This document shows positions 12,891 through 23,061 of a stretch of DNA of 64,000 bases, piece by piece. The stretch's first letter is position 1, and each line of letters opens with the position of its first letter. The notes beneath the pieces are model-generated. The model did no database searches. It worked only from the letters and a program-made list of their open reading frames with translations, and had not been told where the DNA came from. The position numbers were made by a program, and so were the translations under genes. The stretch comes from Theobroma cacao. Lineage: Eukaryota > Streptophyta > Magnoliopsida > Malvales > Malvaceae. The stretch is taken from NCBI RefSeq assembly GCF_000208745.1, contig NC_030853.1, positions 24,629,334 through 24,693,333 on the forward strand. Reading direction: 5' to 3'.

Positions 12891-12894
12891 TTGG

Positions 12895-13260
12895 CCGGCC
12901 ACCACCCCGACCATTAACGCTGATCACTCCTAGGTTCATTTTGTATAGAATTGATGAGCCACCGGCCAAACCCACGGTGATGTTTGGCTTTCATATAGAA
13001 TTTGAAGGCTATCACAATTCCCGAGCCTATCAATGTAAGCCGAACCAAGTGACTGAATGTGTTGAACCAGACCTGCATGTAACCCGTGCCCCCCGATGGT
13101 CTGTGCTTAGTCTTTGCTCGCGTCTAAGCTATGTCTATGGGGCATACGTCTCATGACGTTCAAGGCATTATAAATGGCTGGTTTCGCCCCTAATTTAGGG
13201 ATGTGGGACCGCGCTAAAATTAACAAGCTACATGGCCATATATCATTGGTCAAGCAAAAA
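12895..13260. other. GC-richer block of unknown origin, conserved in both segmental copies
   Basis: The stretch is clearly richer in GC than its surroundings and matches 19735-20040. A frame beginning ATG TTT GGC TTT CAT at 12979 stays open in both copies for about 37 codons with mostly conservative changes, then diverges through a one-base difference. I do not recognise the peptide; it may be a fragment of a captured gene or transposon protein. Confidence 0.35.
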
Positions 13261-13322
13261 GGAAATACATGGGTACTTGGTTTCCTCTTTCGAAAGCAAT
13301 GCGAGATCTACTAGAGCCTCCT

Positions 13323-14741
13323 TCATCGCATGGAAGAGCCTGCACTTGCCTTCATTGTCGCCCCAGTACCCAGTTTTTCCATGGCTTTCTTACCCTTCTT
13401 GACATCTGTGGAGAACTGATCCAGACCAAATGGATCAGCTTCCTCAGCTTCCTTTTCAAACTCAACTGCCCTATCCCTTGGACCAATCCTCGCAGAAGTT
13501 CCACCAAATGCCTTGTCCGGTTTAAACCTATCAGTTTTCAACATTTTCTCTAACTGCTCATCTGCACCACCATACATGTCAGAATCCATGTCTTTCTTTG
13601 GCCTATAAAGTGTTGAGAGAGTTGGCTGTTCTGTGAACAGACCCTTGTCGTAGATGTTGTATTGATTATCAGTTGCAAATACAGAATCCATTCCTTTCTC
13701 CTGGTTAAATAACCTTTGATCATACATCACTTCCCCACCTCTTACGGCCCCAGTAGAAGCCATACCAAGATCCACCTTTTCACTGATTTCTCTATCCCTA
13801 TCCCTTGTAATCGTACTCTTTTTACCCATGGCAGCATCTTTGGCCTCCAACCTCCTCTCCCTCTCTCTTTCTCTACGTCGTTCTTCACGTATTTTCTCCC
13901 TCTGCAACCGCTTCTCCCTTTCTTCCTTTGATTCCTTTGGCATTTCTCTTTCTCTCTCCCTCACTGGCTCATAATCCACTCTCATATCAGTATCCGTCGC
14001 CTTTCTGTCAGATGACATTGGAACAGCAGCTGAAGGCGCCACTGTCCCAGTTCTCTCAGAACGAGCTTTAGCGGCTAAAGCTCGCAACTCCTGCTTCTTC
14101 CTTTCCTTCACCATCATCTCTTCCAGCAACTTCGATCTCATCGCCACTTCTTCCCTAGCCTTCTGCACTGCAACATTCAAAGCCTCAGAGAGCTTTGCAA
14201 AGGTGTCATTAATCTGTACCTCCTGTAAACCTCTTTCATCAGCAGCAAGATGCTTATCCAGTGGGATCGAATACCCTTTAGGATTCATCCTGTTTGAAAT
14301 ACAAGGCGGAATTTTCCAGTCCTGATGATCCTTCACAGTCACAGGCCGTGGAGGGGAATGCATTACCGGCACAGGTGGAGACCCTGAAGCCTTCGGGACC
14401 CTCTTACGCTTGAACTTGGGACGCTCAAGAGGATCCACAGACATGCCCACCATTCTAATTATCCTCGCTTTATCACCTGAATTAAATGCATCCGATCGCT
14501 GTGAAGGCTTATACTTAATATACTTATACTTTGAATCAGAAGACTGTTTAGTAACATTCTTCGGCTGTGCAGCACTCACTCTCACATTCACTATTTTCGC
14601 TAAGACAGCCTTAGTTTCTTGCATTGTTTCCTCAATCTCTTTCTGCCTCTCCTCATTATCCCCCTCTTCCTCGTTCCTCAAAATTTTCGATATCAAATCT
14701 TTAACTATCGCGTCTGGTGAAAGATCCCTTAAAGCCACCAT
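13323..14741 (-). pseudogene. Truncated SKIP/SNW-domain gene (spliceosome and transcription cofactor), probable pseudogene
   Basis: The frame encodes 472 residues from an ATG at 14741 to a TGA at 13323-13325 and matches plant SKIP (SNW/SKI-interacting protein), a nuclear splicing and transcription cofactor. Visible parts are the second half of the SNW domain including SPPVPVMHSPPRPVTVKD (residues 121-138) and KIPPCISN, an arginine/glutamate-rich helix, and the DPFGLDQF tail. SKIP is normally about 600 residues: here the N-terminal roughly 180 residues are missing, with DAIVK joined directly to DLI. The C terminus is cut by a 2-base loss after SSMR; the remaining codons up to about 13270 still read GGSSRSRIAFERG in another frame. 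The conserved CISNWKN motif reads CISNRMN. The long open frame is notable, but the lesions favour a decaying copy. It has no introns in the part present. Confidence 0.8.
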
Positions 14742-14964
14742 GGCGGATCGACAGCTACGAGATTTCTGCTGTCGACGATGAGTCAGAAAAACGATTTGAT
14801 TAGGAATCCAACTGGCGGCTTCCACTTTTGCAATTGAAATTTCGCTTTTAACGGCTGTTGAAAGGGAATCAACACAACCATTACAAGTCTACCCAAACAC
14901 AAACTCCTCTCGGACTAAATTCGCTTTTTATTTATCCTTTACCTTTGTTTCCCACAATACTGCA

Positions 14965-15075
14965 ATGGAATTCAAGACCTATATATGGCTTCTTCTTTCC
15001 CTCTCTTCTGTCTCTTTGTTGTTTTACCTCTCATTCATTTTTCAGCTACACCAAAATTTCATCAGAGAAATTTAA
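14965..15075 (+). CDS. Small hydrophobic reading frame, 36 aa, conserved in the segmental copy
   Basis: ATG at 14965 to TAA at 15073-15075 encodes a peptide with a short polar start (MEFKTYIW) and one long hydrophobic stretch that could be a membrane anchor or signal peptide. The counterpart in the other copy (20598-20717) keeps the same start and most residues despite insertions near its end. It lies divergently upstream of the SKIP-like frame. It may be the first exon of a larger lost gene, since a GGTAT donor-like site follows both stops. I do not recognise the family. Confidence 0.3.
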   Translation: MEFKTYIWLLLSLSSVSLLFYLSFIFQLHQNFIREI

Positions 15076-15192
15076 GGTATCAATTGAAAATTAAATTTTG
15101 TTCTACAAATATTCTCAAAGCAATTTACCATTATAACTTAAAGCAAGACTTGCTAAGTTCCATATATTTTAAAATATGAGAAAATTGTGGGA

Positions 15193-16311
15193 AATGATCT
15201 TTCTTGATAAAAATATTTTAAAAGTAACTATCAAAATAAATTTAACTGTTTTTAACCATATTTAGTCATGACTTGACGGAAATACCTTTTAAACTATTTC
15301 AAATAAATTAAACCATTCATCACAATTTCTCCCCATTTCTCCTCATTTGTGCTTCGGATTTCTCTCTCACCATCCCAGTCTCTTAAATTTTATCGATTTC
15401 TCTGTTCGGCATTCGTCTGCTTGCTTTCGATTTCTCTCTCTCACGTTTTCATATTTCTCTTTCTTACGCTTTCAAGACACCAAGTAATGGTTTTGACATG
15501 CTTGGATGGGTGGCTGTTTGAAAATTTTGATTTTTAGGTATTTTGAATAAAACTAAAATGGTAGAAATAATCACAAATGTATGAAATAACTTTTAATTGA
15601 ATCAATTCAAGACCTAGATATCAATAAACTCAAAATTTTAAAATTTATAAATCTAGGTTTTCAAAGAATTTTTTTTTTAGTCAAAGTGGGTGTTTTAGAT
15701 AAAAAAAACATTTATATTTTGATTTATGAAAACATGTTAGAAACACTATAATCTATGCCAAATTGTCAAAAAAAAAAAAGAAAAAAGTTGAGAGGATTTG
15801 AAGTTTCACAGGTTTTTGTACATGGCTTGTCACAGGTTTTTGTATATGGCGTGTCACACGCTAACTATGGCTTGTCACAAGCTTTTGTACATGGCGTGTA
15901 ACACGCTAACCATGACTTGTCACAGGCTTTTATACATGGCGTGTCACACGCTAACCATGACTTGTCATAGGTTTTTGTACGTAGTGTGTCACATGTTTTT
16001 GTACATGACGTGTCACACGCTAATCATGGCTTGTTATATATTTTTGTATATGGCGTGCACATGTTTTTGTATATGGCGTGTCACACGCTAACCATGGCTG
16101 GTCACAGGTTTTTGTACATGGCGTGTAACACGCTAACCATGGCTTGTTACAGATTTTTGTACATGGCGTGTAACATCATAGTGTGTAACTTCATTAAGGG
16201 TAATTTTGTCCAACTTGACTAAAAATAGTTAAAACTATAAAGAGGGTCATTTTTAAAAATATCTTATCTTTAAGGACTACTTTTTAAAATGACCCCATAT
16301 AGATATTGTGC
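15193..16311. mobile_element. Mutator-like non-autonomous element carrying a minisatellite
   Basis: The left end (15193-15290) and the inverse of the right end (16197-16311) align over about 100 bases: both contain GATAA, ATATTTT, AAAA, TTTAACT, TTTAGTCA and an AAATACC/AAATTACC-like end. Long imperfect inverted termini without a transposase gene are typical of Mutator-like MITEs. The interior consists largely of the tandem array at 15808-16173. I could not define a clean 9-bp target-site duplication. The copy B segment lacks this element. Confidence 0.5.
15808..16173 (+). repeat. Minisatellite of interleaved 45-bp and 24-bp units
   Basis: Ten units begin with ACAGGTTTTTGTACATGG or a variant. 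Six are 45 bp (the 24-bp part plus ACACGCTAACCATGGCTTGTC); the others are only the 24-bp part or a diverged form of it. The 45-bp units contain the near-palindrome GCGTGTCACACGC. Unit lengths are multiples of three except one 23-bp unit, so a repetitive frame (period 15 or 8 residues) stays open for about 290 bases; it has no ATG at its start and I do not consider it a gene. Confidence 0.85.
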
Positions 16312-16687
16312 TTGTAACCAAGAAACAATGTTCTTCGATTAATAGAATATTGTTATATTTTGTCTTTGGAACAATTCCAAAAAGAGAAAGTTGAAAAAAT
16401 GAAAGAGATAAAGAGTTAAAAAATTTTAAAATTCTTTTTATTTAATATATTATTAATTAAAATTTTAAAATTATGAATATTTATGTTTAAAAATTTATGA
16501 ACTTTTAATTTTATTTATTAATAAAGTATTTTTTTATTGATTACTCTAAACGATATTGTTAAAATAAAATGTTTAAGAAACTTCACATCGCGTTATGTTT
16601 ATAAAAGAAATCGAGAAAAATAAAATATTGGAACTTTCCGGACATAATTTTTAATCCCAATATCTCCGATAATTTTATAGACAAAGC
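16312..16687. other. AT-rich spacer between the two segmental copies
   Basis: No gene, no clear repeat ends. It separates the Mutator-like element from the start of segmental copy B. Confidence 0.6.
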
Positions 16688-16996
16688 CCTTTACTACAAT
16701 AGCATAAATAATCTCCAGTTTCTCAAAGTGTGGGAAGTGTCGAGACACACACCAATATACAGTAATTAATACAAAATGCTTTTTTTTGTTTAGGATTAAA
16801 AATATAAAATTGGGAGTTAATCTAATGGATCTCTCAGTGCATTTTCATTCTATTTTAATTTGTTCTAGTGAATATATAGTTTTTTTTTTTTTGCAGGATC
16901 TAGTGAATATATATTTATGACTAATTGGCTCTGCACATTGGAATGTATAAGTCATTAATCTATATACAAGAATGAAATAGAATAGTTATTCTATGG

Positions 16997-18075
16997 GTAT
17001 ATTTGGTTTACAAAATAGATAAAAATGAAATATAATAGTTATTCTATGGGAATAGAATAAGATAATAATATAATATAACAGTTATTATGTAACTTGGTAC
17101 AGTGAAAAAAAATAAGACAAAAATTACTATTATGATTAATTGCAGTATTTGATTGGTAAAAATAACCTTGAAATAAATAAAGAATAGATAATAAAAATAT
17201 AAAAATACCTTTTATTATATTAGCATTTATTTTTAGCAAAATAATACATTGTATTATTTTCATCAAAATAATATATATTGTATTACTTTGATTAAAATAA
17301 TACATTGTATATATAATTTTGATGCAAACTTTAGCCTTGGCACAAACAAAAAGAAAGAAATATTTCTTAAGGCTTCTAAAAACTTATATAACTAATATTT
17401 TCTTTCAAATAATATTTTTGATGTTTAATATTTGATAAAAAGAAAGCTCATCAAGGAAGAAGTTTTTACCTATTATACTGAATGTTATACACCTTTTAAT
17501 AATTTTAGTCAGTTCAATGAAAGAGTTGCAAGCCCAGAACATTAAACAAAGAACAAAAAAATAGAACAACAACAAACTAAACCTTGAACAACATACAATG
17601 AACAAAAAAAAAAAACCAGAGCACTTGAGCATACTCAGTTTAATCAATTTTCCTTTACATCAAATAAGTACATGATCATAGGCGGAGCTGGAAAAGTGGA
17701 TGGTGGATGAGAGCAACACAATTGAAAGGTGGACGAGAGAGAGGCGATGTTGGCTGGTGAAGTTGGAAACAGTAGAAGAGAACAATGCGACCAGAAGAGG
17801 GAGAAAAAATGATTTTATATGGGTAAGGTTGTAATTTTCTAAATTTATGATGAATAATTTTGTCTTAATGATTCTGAAAGCTATTCCATCATATATGGAA
17901 TAGCTAATACTATGGGAGATTAGGTTTAATTAAAGATGACTTTTTATTGATTTTGAGGAAAAAATAAAATTTAAGAATTGCTATTTCTTATCAAATTGCT
18001 AACCAAACAAGAGGAGCAAATAGCAGTTGGGAATAGAGAGGGAATAGCTAAGTTATTCCCCATACCAAACGTGTT
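16997..18075. mobile_element. Probable MITE or small DNA transposon in segmental copy B
   Basis: The left edge reads GGGTATATTTGGTTT and the right edge ATACCAAACGTGTTGT, a short inverted pair of the GTTTGGT type common to plant DNA-transposon ends. Comparison with copy A near 12106-12130 shows extra DNA exactly here. The interior is AT-rich with GGAATAG/CTATTCC motifs and no recognisable transposase. Confidence 0.5.
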
Positions 18076-18233
18076 GTATATGTATCACACTTTCTATTTA
18101 ATTCGGTGGTGGAAGGTGTAAGGGTTTTCCAAAATGCTTATTCTCTAGGCTTGGTTGAAGGAATAGATAGTAAGTGGAGAAATACTCTTCGTCGTTACAA
18201 GCAAAGGATTGCAGTGCAACAGGTTTAATTTTT

Positions 18234-18724
18234 TTCGACATAATATCTAAAATTTTTTTAAACTATTTAGAAAAATTCAAATAAATCTTTATACTTTTAT
18301 TACGTTCAATCAAGTTTTTATATTTTTATTTTGAATTAAATAAATCCTTATACTTTTATTTTTAGTTAAATAATTAAGCCTTTAATGGTTGACTTATTCA
18401 AAATATCATTTATCATTGTATGTTACGTGGCATTGACGTGGCATTAACATAACATGTTGACATATTATAATGGATGATGATATGACATGTGGATGTGACA
18501 TGATGACATGATCATATTATATTTTTACTCTTCATATCAATGCCATGTTAGCACCATATGGACAAAAAATAACAACAAAGATTTTGATTGATTGCAATTA
18601 GTTAACCATTAGTCATATATAAAGACTTATTTGAAAAAAAAAAAGTACAAAGATTTAATTAAATGTAATAAAAAAATTAGGGTTTATTTGAATTTTCTTA
18701 AATAGTTTATAGGCTTTCTTAAGC
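18234..18724. mobile_element. MITE with about 80-bp terminal inverted repeats
   Basis: Left end TAAACTATTTAGAAAAATTC and the inverse of the right end TAAACTATTTAAGAAAATTC match, followed on both sides by AAATAAA and a TTTTTATTACATT-like block. Copy A has the uninterrupted site (GGTTTAATTTTTTTTTAAAAAAAGGG, near 12232-12257), which confirms an insertion after the duplication. No coding capacity. Confidence 0.72.
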
Positions 18725-18888
18725 ACTATTTTTTTTAAGAAAAATAAACAAATATTATAATTATTTCTTAAAAATATTTTTTTCACTATAGGTTAGAAGT
18801 TAATAATTTATGGGTAACTAAAATTTCTATCAATTACGAAAATAGACTAAAAAGATAATATGATCATTAAAATATAATAAAAAATAGG

Positions 18889-19428
18889 ATAAAATATCCT
18901 TACCTCTTTAAGTTTTGATCGAAATTACATGAAAATTTATTAGTTTTCGAAATGTATACTTCACCCCAAGAGTACAAACACCATTAACAGAAATTATGAA
19001 AAGATTAAAATACCTTTTTTTATTAATTAAAAAAATTATTATTATATTTAAAAAAAATAAGGAGCATCGATCAGTGCTCCCTAGCTCACCAAGAAAGAGA
19101 AGCATCGATGCTCCCTTAGGGAGCCCCAAATCGGGCTCTCCAGGGGAAGGGAGCACCAATCCTCCCCAGATGGAGAGCTTTTTTTTTAATTAATAAAAAA
19201 ATAAAAAATAATAAAATTATATAATAGTAACTATAAAAATTAATCAATGGTAACATTATCTTTTTACCTTTGCCACGTCAGTAAGTTGATGAAAATACTA
19301 ACTGTTGATTAACTGCTAGACCTACATGTTTAGCGAAAAATATTTTTTTAGATGGAGTGTTCATTTCAAAAACTAATAAATCTCTATATAATTTCAATCA
19401 AAACTTAAGAGATAAGGATATTTTACCT
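18889..19428. mobile_element. MITE with GC-rich hairpin core (family member 1)
   Basis: The ends AAAATATCCTTACCTCTTT and, inverted, AAAATATCCTTATCTCTT continue as a roughly 70-bp inverted repeat. The centre (19055-19175) is a GC-rich patch full of GGAGC and GCTCC words (GAGCATCGAT, ATCGATGCTC) able to fold on itself. Copy A shows the empty site near 12395-12410. A second member of the family is at 42538-43023. Not a gene. Confidence 0.75.
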
Positions 19429-20149
19429 TAAAAATATAACTTAAACAACTTCTCTAGTTTCAATAAATTATAAACATACAATTCATCACTATCACTAGTC
19501 AGTCACATACTTTAAATTATTTTCCTTGTGTGAATGGTTAGCATTCACCAACATCATCTCTTTGGGTTTTTGCTTTTCAATTTGTGAAATTAAAACTCAG
19601 CATTTTCATGTTGAAGGTCATTAACTACCTGATTACATAAAAAAAGCAGAAAAATCTTTGATAATAATTGATTTTTTATGATTTTTCTTTGTGTGTTAAT
19701 TTGGGTTATTTGAAAAAATTTTGAACAGAAAATTTGACCGGCCATGGCTAATGGAGATCACTCGAGGGCTCATTTTGTATTGGATTTGATGAGCCACCGG
19801 CCAGATCCATGGGATGTTTGGCTTTCATACAGAATTTAAGGGCTATCACAATGTCCGAGCCTACCAATGTAAACCCGACCAAGTAACTGAACGTGTTGAA
19901 CCACAGCCGCATGCAACCGGTGCCCCCGGTGGCTTGTGCTTAGTCTTCGCGCGCGTCTGAGCTCTGTCTGGGGGGCGCATATGCCAGCAAATTAAAGACA
20001 TTATAAATGGATCGTTTGACCCCTAATTTAGCGATGCGGGACGGCGCTGAATTTCTGTGAGAGAAGTCAACTTGCAATTTATGAGCAACAAAGATGACTA
20101 AAATGAACAAGCTACATGGCCTTATAGCATTGGTGAAGCAAAAAAGAAA

Positions 20150-20440
20150 TACATGGGTACTGAGTATCCTCTTTCGAAACCAATGCGAGATCTACAAGAG
20201 CCTCCTTCATCGCATTGAAGAGCCTGCACTTGCCTTCATTGTCCCTCCTGTAAACCTCTTCCATCAGCAGCAAGACGCTTATCCAGTGGGATCGTATACC
20301 CTTTCAGATTCTTCCGTTGTTTAAACCATGAGTCGTAATACGTGCACGTTTGAGTTTTTCGCGTCTGGTAGAAAAGGCACAATGGCTGATCGAAAGCTAC
20401 GAGATTTCTACCTTGAAAAATTCTTACGATGAGTCAGGTA
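20150..20440 (-). pseudogene. Remnant of a SKIP/SNW gene in segmental copy B
   Basis: Three pieces of the copy A SKIP sequence are fused: the C-terminal end with the same ATGCGATGAAGG junction (about 20165-20245), a piece around KGY-SIPLDKHLAADE (20246-20310), and the region around the N-terminal ATG (20365-20435). About 0.86 kb and 0.41 kb are missing relative to copy A. The shared 2-base lesion after SSMR shows that the C-terminal truncation predates the segmental duplication. Confidence 0.75.
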
Positions 20441-20597
20441 AACGACTTGATTAGGAATCTAACTGGGCGGCTTCCACTTTTGCAAAGTTTCGCTTTTATA
20501 ACGAAAACACAACCTTTACAAGTCCACGCAATTACAAACTCCTCCGCGACTAAATTCTCTTCTATTTATATTTACCTTTGTTTCCCACAATACTGCC

Positions 20598-20717
20598 ATG
20601 GAATTCAAGACCTATATATGGCTTCCTCTTTCTCTCTCTTGTATCTTTTTGTTGCTTTACCTTTCATTCATTTTTCAGCTATACCAAAATTTCATCATCC
20701 TGTTGGTAGAAATTTAA
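20598..20717 (+). CDS. Small hydrophobic reading frame, 39 aa (copy B counterpart)
   Basis: The frame starts MEFKTYIW like the one at 14965 and has the same hydrophobic centre. The end differs by an insertion, yet the frame ends in the same TAA context (ATTTAAGGTAT). Conservation of an open frame in a copy where other genes have decayed is the only argument for coding; an alternative is a retained promoter or first exon of a lost gene. Confidence 0.28.
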   Translation: MEFKTYIWLPLSLSCIFLLLYLSFIFQLYQNFIILLVEI

Positions 20718-20960
20718 GGTATCGATTGTAAATTACATTTTGTTCTACAAGCATTCTCAAAGCAATTTACCATTATAACTTAAAGCAAGCTTTGCTAATT
20801 TCCTTCCCTTTAACGGCAACAAAAGGCATGCTTCACCGGTTCATCAAACAATAAGCATTGTCAAACACCTACAACAACATCCTAACAATCTGGAAATTAA
20901 AACAAGATATTAGCAAGCAAATTAAGAGTAAATGCATAATGAAACACTCATGATGATTAT

Positions 20961-21375
20961 TTATTTGCTTATTTCCTTTTCTTGTGCGTTTATATCTGTC
21001 GTTGCACTTAAACTGCACAAATTTTCTACTATGTCGTCCAAAGCTTGATATGAACTCCCACCCTTTAGCATGGCAGCCAGAGCGCTCTCCCGTAGCTTCA
21101 TGGCTCGAACTCTCTCGGGCAGATCCATGCTCCTCGAGTTCGACAGGATCCGAGCCAGTTTGGTTGCATCAGGGACACTGTCTAAACCCTCGCAAGCTCG
21201 GATAGCCACACCCAATTCGTCAAGTAACAGCTTGGTATTGTCGAAGTGGCAACTTGCATGGGCCATGCGGGCAACAACACTTCACCAAGGATTCCCTCGA
21301 CTGCGGAGTTCCAGCCGCAATGAGTCAAATACGAACCAAACCGGCGATGCTATAGAATAGCGAGTTCCCCCACAC
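20961..21375 (-). pseudogene. 3' fragment of a UGT89C1-like gene, minus strand (locus 2)
   Basis: Read on the minus strand, the segment begins within the PSPG box just after the WAPQ region (AIL, then H, VGSYLTHCGWNS) next to the poly-C run and N gap at 21378, and runs to a TAA at 20961-20963. One base is missing in the QADHF part of the box, shifting the frame; downstream of it 91 codons stay open with the usual C-terminal motifs (VPDATKLARIL, PERVRAMKLRE, GGSSYQALD). The 5' two thirds are absent, either truly deleted or lost in the assembly gap. It is opposite in orientation to the other three UGT loci. Confidence 0.85.
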
Positions 21376-21377
<2 letters not shown>

Positions 21378-21408
<31 letters not shown>

Positions 21409-21461
21409 NNNNNNNNNNNNNNNNNNNNNNNNNNNNNNNNNNNNNNNNNNNNNNNNNNNNN
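21378..21461. other. Poly-C run and 53-base assembly gap
   Basis: A run of C (21378-21408) is followed by N (21409-21461). The poly-C run is probably a sequencing or assembly artefact at the gap edge. The gap size is arbitrary, so the distance between UGT loci 2 and 3 is unknown. Confidence 0.95.
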
Positions 21462-23061
21462 TATGCAAGTGATTCCTAATAAAGTTACAAGTGTCTCAAG
21501 GCTGGGCTTTCTTCCATGCTTATAGACCCGGGCTCAAAAATGTTATTTTAATAATAAGAAATAAATCTTTATTTAATTTTAATTTTGAAAATATATATAT
21601 AAAATTTTTAAAATATTAAAATATTATGCAAATAGATTGGCTGGATCGTCCTCAAACTGTAGATCTGATAGACCCATGGATAAGAGCTTTTAATATTTCC
21701 TATAATGATTATGAAGCCTCATCTATAATGATCATTTCTCATTTTAATATAATTAACTTGCAGAAACCTCAATGTTGGAAGTTATTGTTTTTCATTTTAA
21801 AAAACATAAATTAATTTATCAAATTTTTATATTTGAATTTTGATACTTTTAAAAAACCATCTAAATTATATTTTTTCATTCAAAAAAAGAGAGAAAAAAA
21901 TAAAGGAAAAAGAAAATAATAAAAAAAAGAATAATATGAAAAAGACCCATATATTTATTTCATTTTATCTATTTCCTTATTATTATTAATTATTATTTTT
22001 TCCTCTTTCTTTCATATTTGTGTCTCTCTTTCATAAAGAGATCTAAAACTCTTGCACTCAATTTCAAAAAATAAATTGACAGAGACCAACAATTTATAAA
22101 GATCAAATTTTTATCTTAAACAATTTTAAATTACTATAACTAATTTATAAAATGTCCCTCCCTAACCCCTTCCCCTCTGTCTTACCCATTTGTACGTATG
22201 AACCATAACTCTATTTTTTCTTATCCTTAAATCCTTGTAGCCTATTCCCTTTGTTTTTCTCTTTGATAGAGGGTCTTTTTATTCTATTTTGAAGGCAACT
22301 TGTTCATTTTAAAACTTTTTTTACCCATTTAATCTTTCCATAAGAAAATGTAAGATAGAAAGCCTTGTGTTTGATGAAGATAAAAAAAAAATAATAATGA
22401 AAGAGAAAAGTAGGGGGTAAAATAAGGACAAGGAAAGAGGGACTTCCTAAAAATGAAATAGAACTTCATAATTCTTTGAATATAATTTATATGTCGGATT
22501 TTACGTGTAAGGGTAAAATAATTTGTCATATTTTGGCAAATAAAATTTAGGTTGCAATGGCTTATAATTGTTTCATACATCCATAGTTAATTTAAAAACT
22601 CTACAAACATGTTTAGACCCATAGCATATAATTATAAATAAATGAGATTTGATAAGATTATAATTTTGGTTTCAAATTCTTTTTATTGAGCAACTTGGAA
22701 GAGAAATAAGGTATGAACTCTCTTAATTAACTGCTTAAAGAGCAATTAATAGTGACTAATCAAGACGAGCTTCAATTAAATGGGTGGTGGCAAAATAAAA
22801 AATTAATCGGATTTTTGTAAGATTATCTAAAATTATGATGACAACATATTAGCAAATGGGAAATAAAAAATAGTTATGATGATTTGTGACAAACAGTCCA
22901 CTTGCAGCAATTAGCCGTCTGCAAAATAAAATAACCCAACATTCATCAACCTCGTTGGTTGCATCCTAAGGTGGTTGACTCGATTACGATTTGAACATTG
23001 GCTTCGCTTCTTGTTGTCTTCTAAATTCTGCAGAAAAAGCTTCAATCAATCAGAAGAAAAG
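21462..23061. other. Upstream region of the intact UGT, no gene seen
   Basis: AT-rich with A/T runs and no recognisable coding sequence. The last 150 bases before the start codon at 23062 should hold the promoter and 5' leader; I see AAAATAAAATAA near 22925 as a weak TATA-like candidate and nothing better. Confidence 0.45.

Larger units (their letters stand above)
10150..15170. repeat. Segmental duplication, copy A
   Basis: This block is related to 16688-20800. Matching landmarks in the same order are: the sequence before the UGT (GTGCCGAGACACACACCAA against GTGTCGAGACACACACCAA); the UGT 3' flank (AATATACAGTAATTA); TCTCTAGGCTTGGT; ACAACTTCTCTAGTTT; the block around 12.9-13.15 kb; the SKIP-like gene; and the hydrophobic small frame near 15.0 kb. 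Copy A keeps the UGT coding region and a long SKIP frame, and has a 169-bp unit doubled (12548-12890) that is single in copy B. Confidence 0.8.
16688..20800. repeat. Segmental duplication, copy B (UGT lost)
   Basis: This block is colinear with 10150-15170. Right after GAGACACACACCAA (ending 16755) the sequence jumps to AATATACAG, which in copy A lies at 11972, so about 1.76 kb including the whole UGT coding region is missing. Further on it carries three insertions absent from copy A (about 16997-18075, 18234-18724, 18889-19428) and large deletions inside the SKIP-like gene. Confidence 0.78.

Noticed and set aside
15798..16091. 97-codon repetitive open frame
   Set aside because: It starts with TTG and arises from minisatellite units whose lengths are multiples of three.
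15798..16173. CRISPR-like array
   Set aside because: Plant nuclear DNA, units directly adjoining without unique spacers and without cas genes; it is a minisatellite.
22975..23061. Upstream extension of the intact UGT frame by 29 codons
   Set aside because: The extension begins at TTG and contains no ATG; homologous loci start near the HIWVIPFP region, so ATG 23062 fits better.
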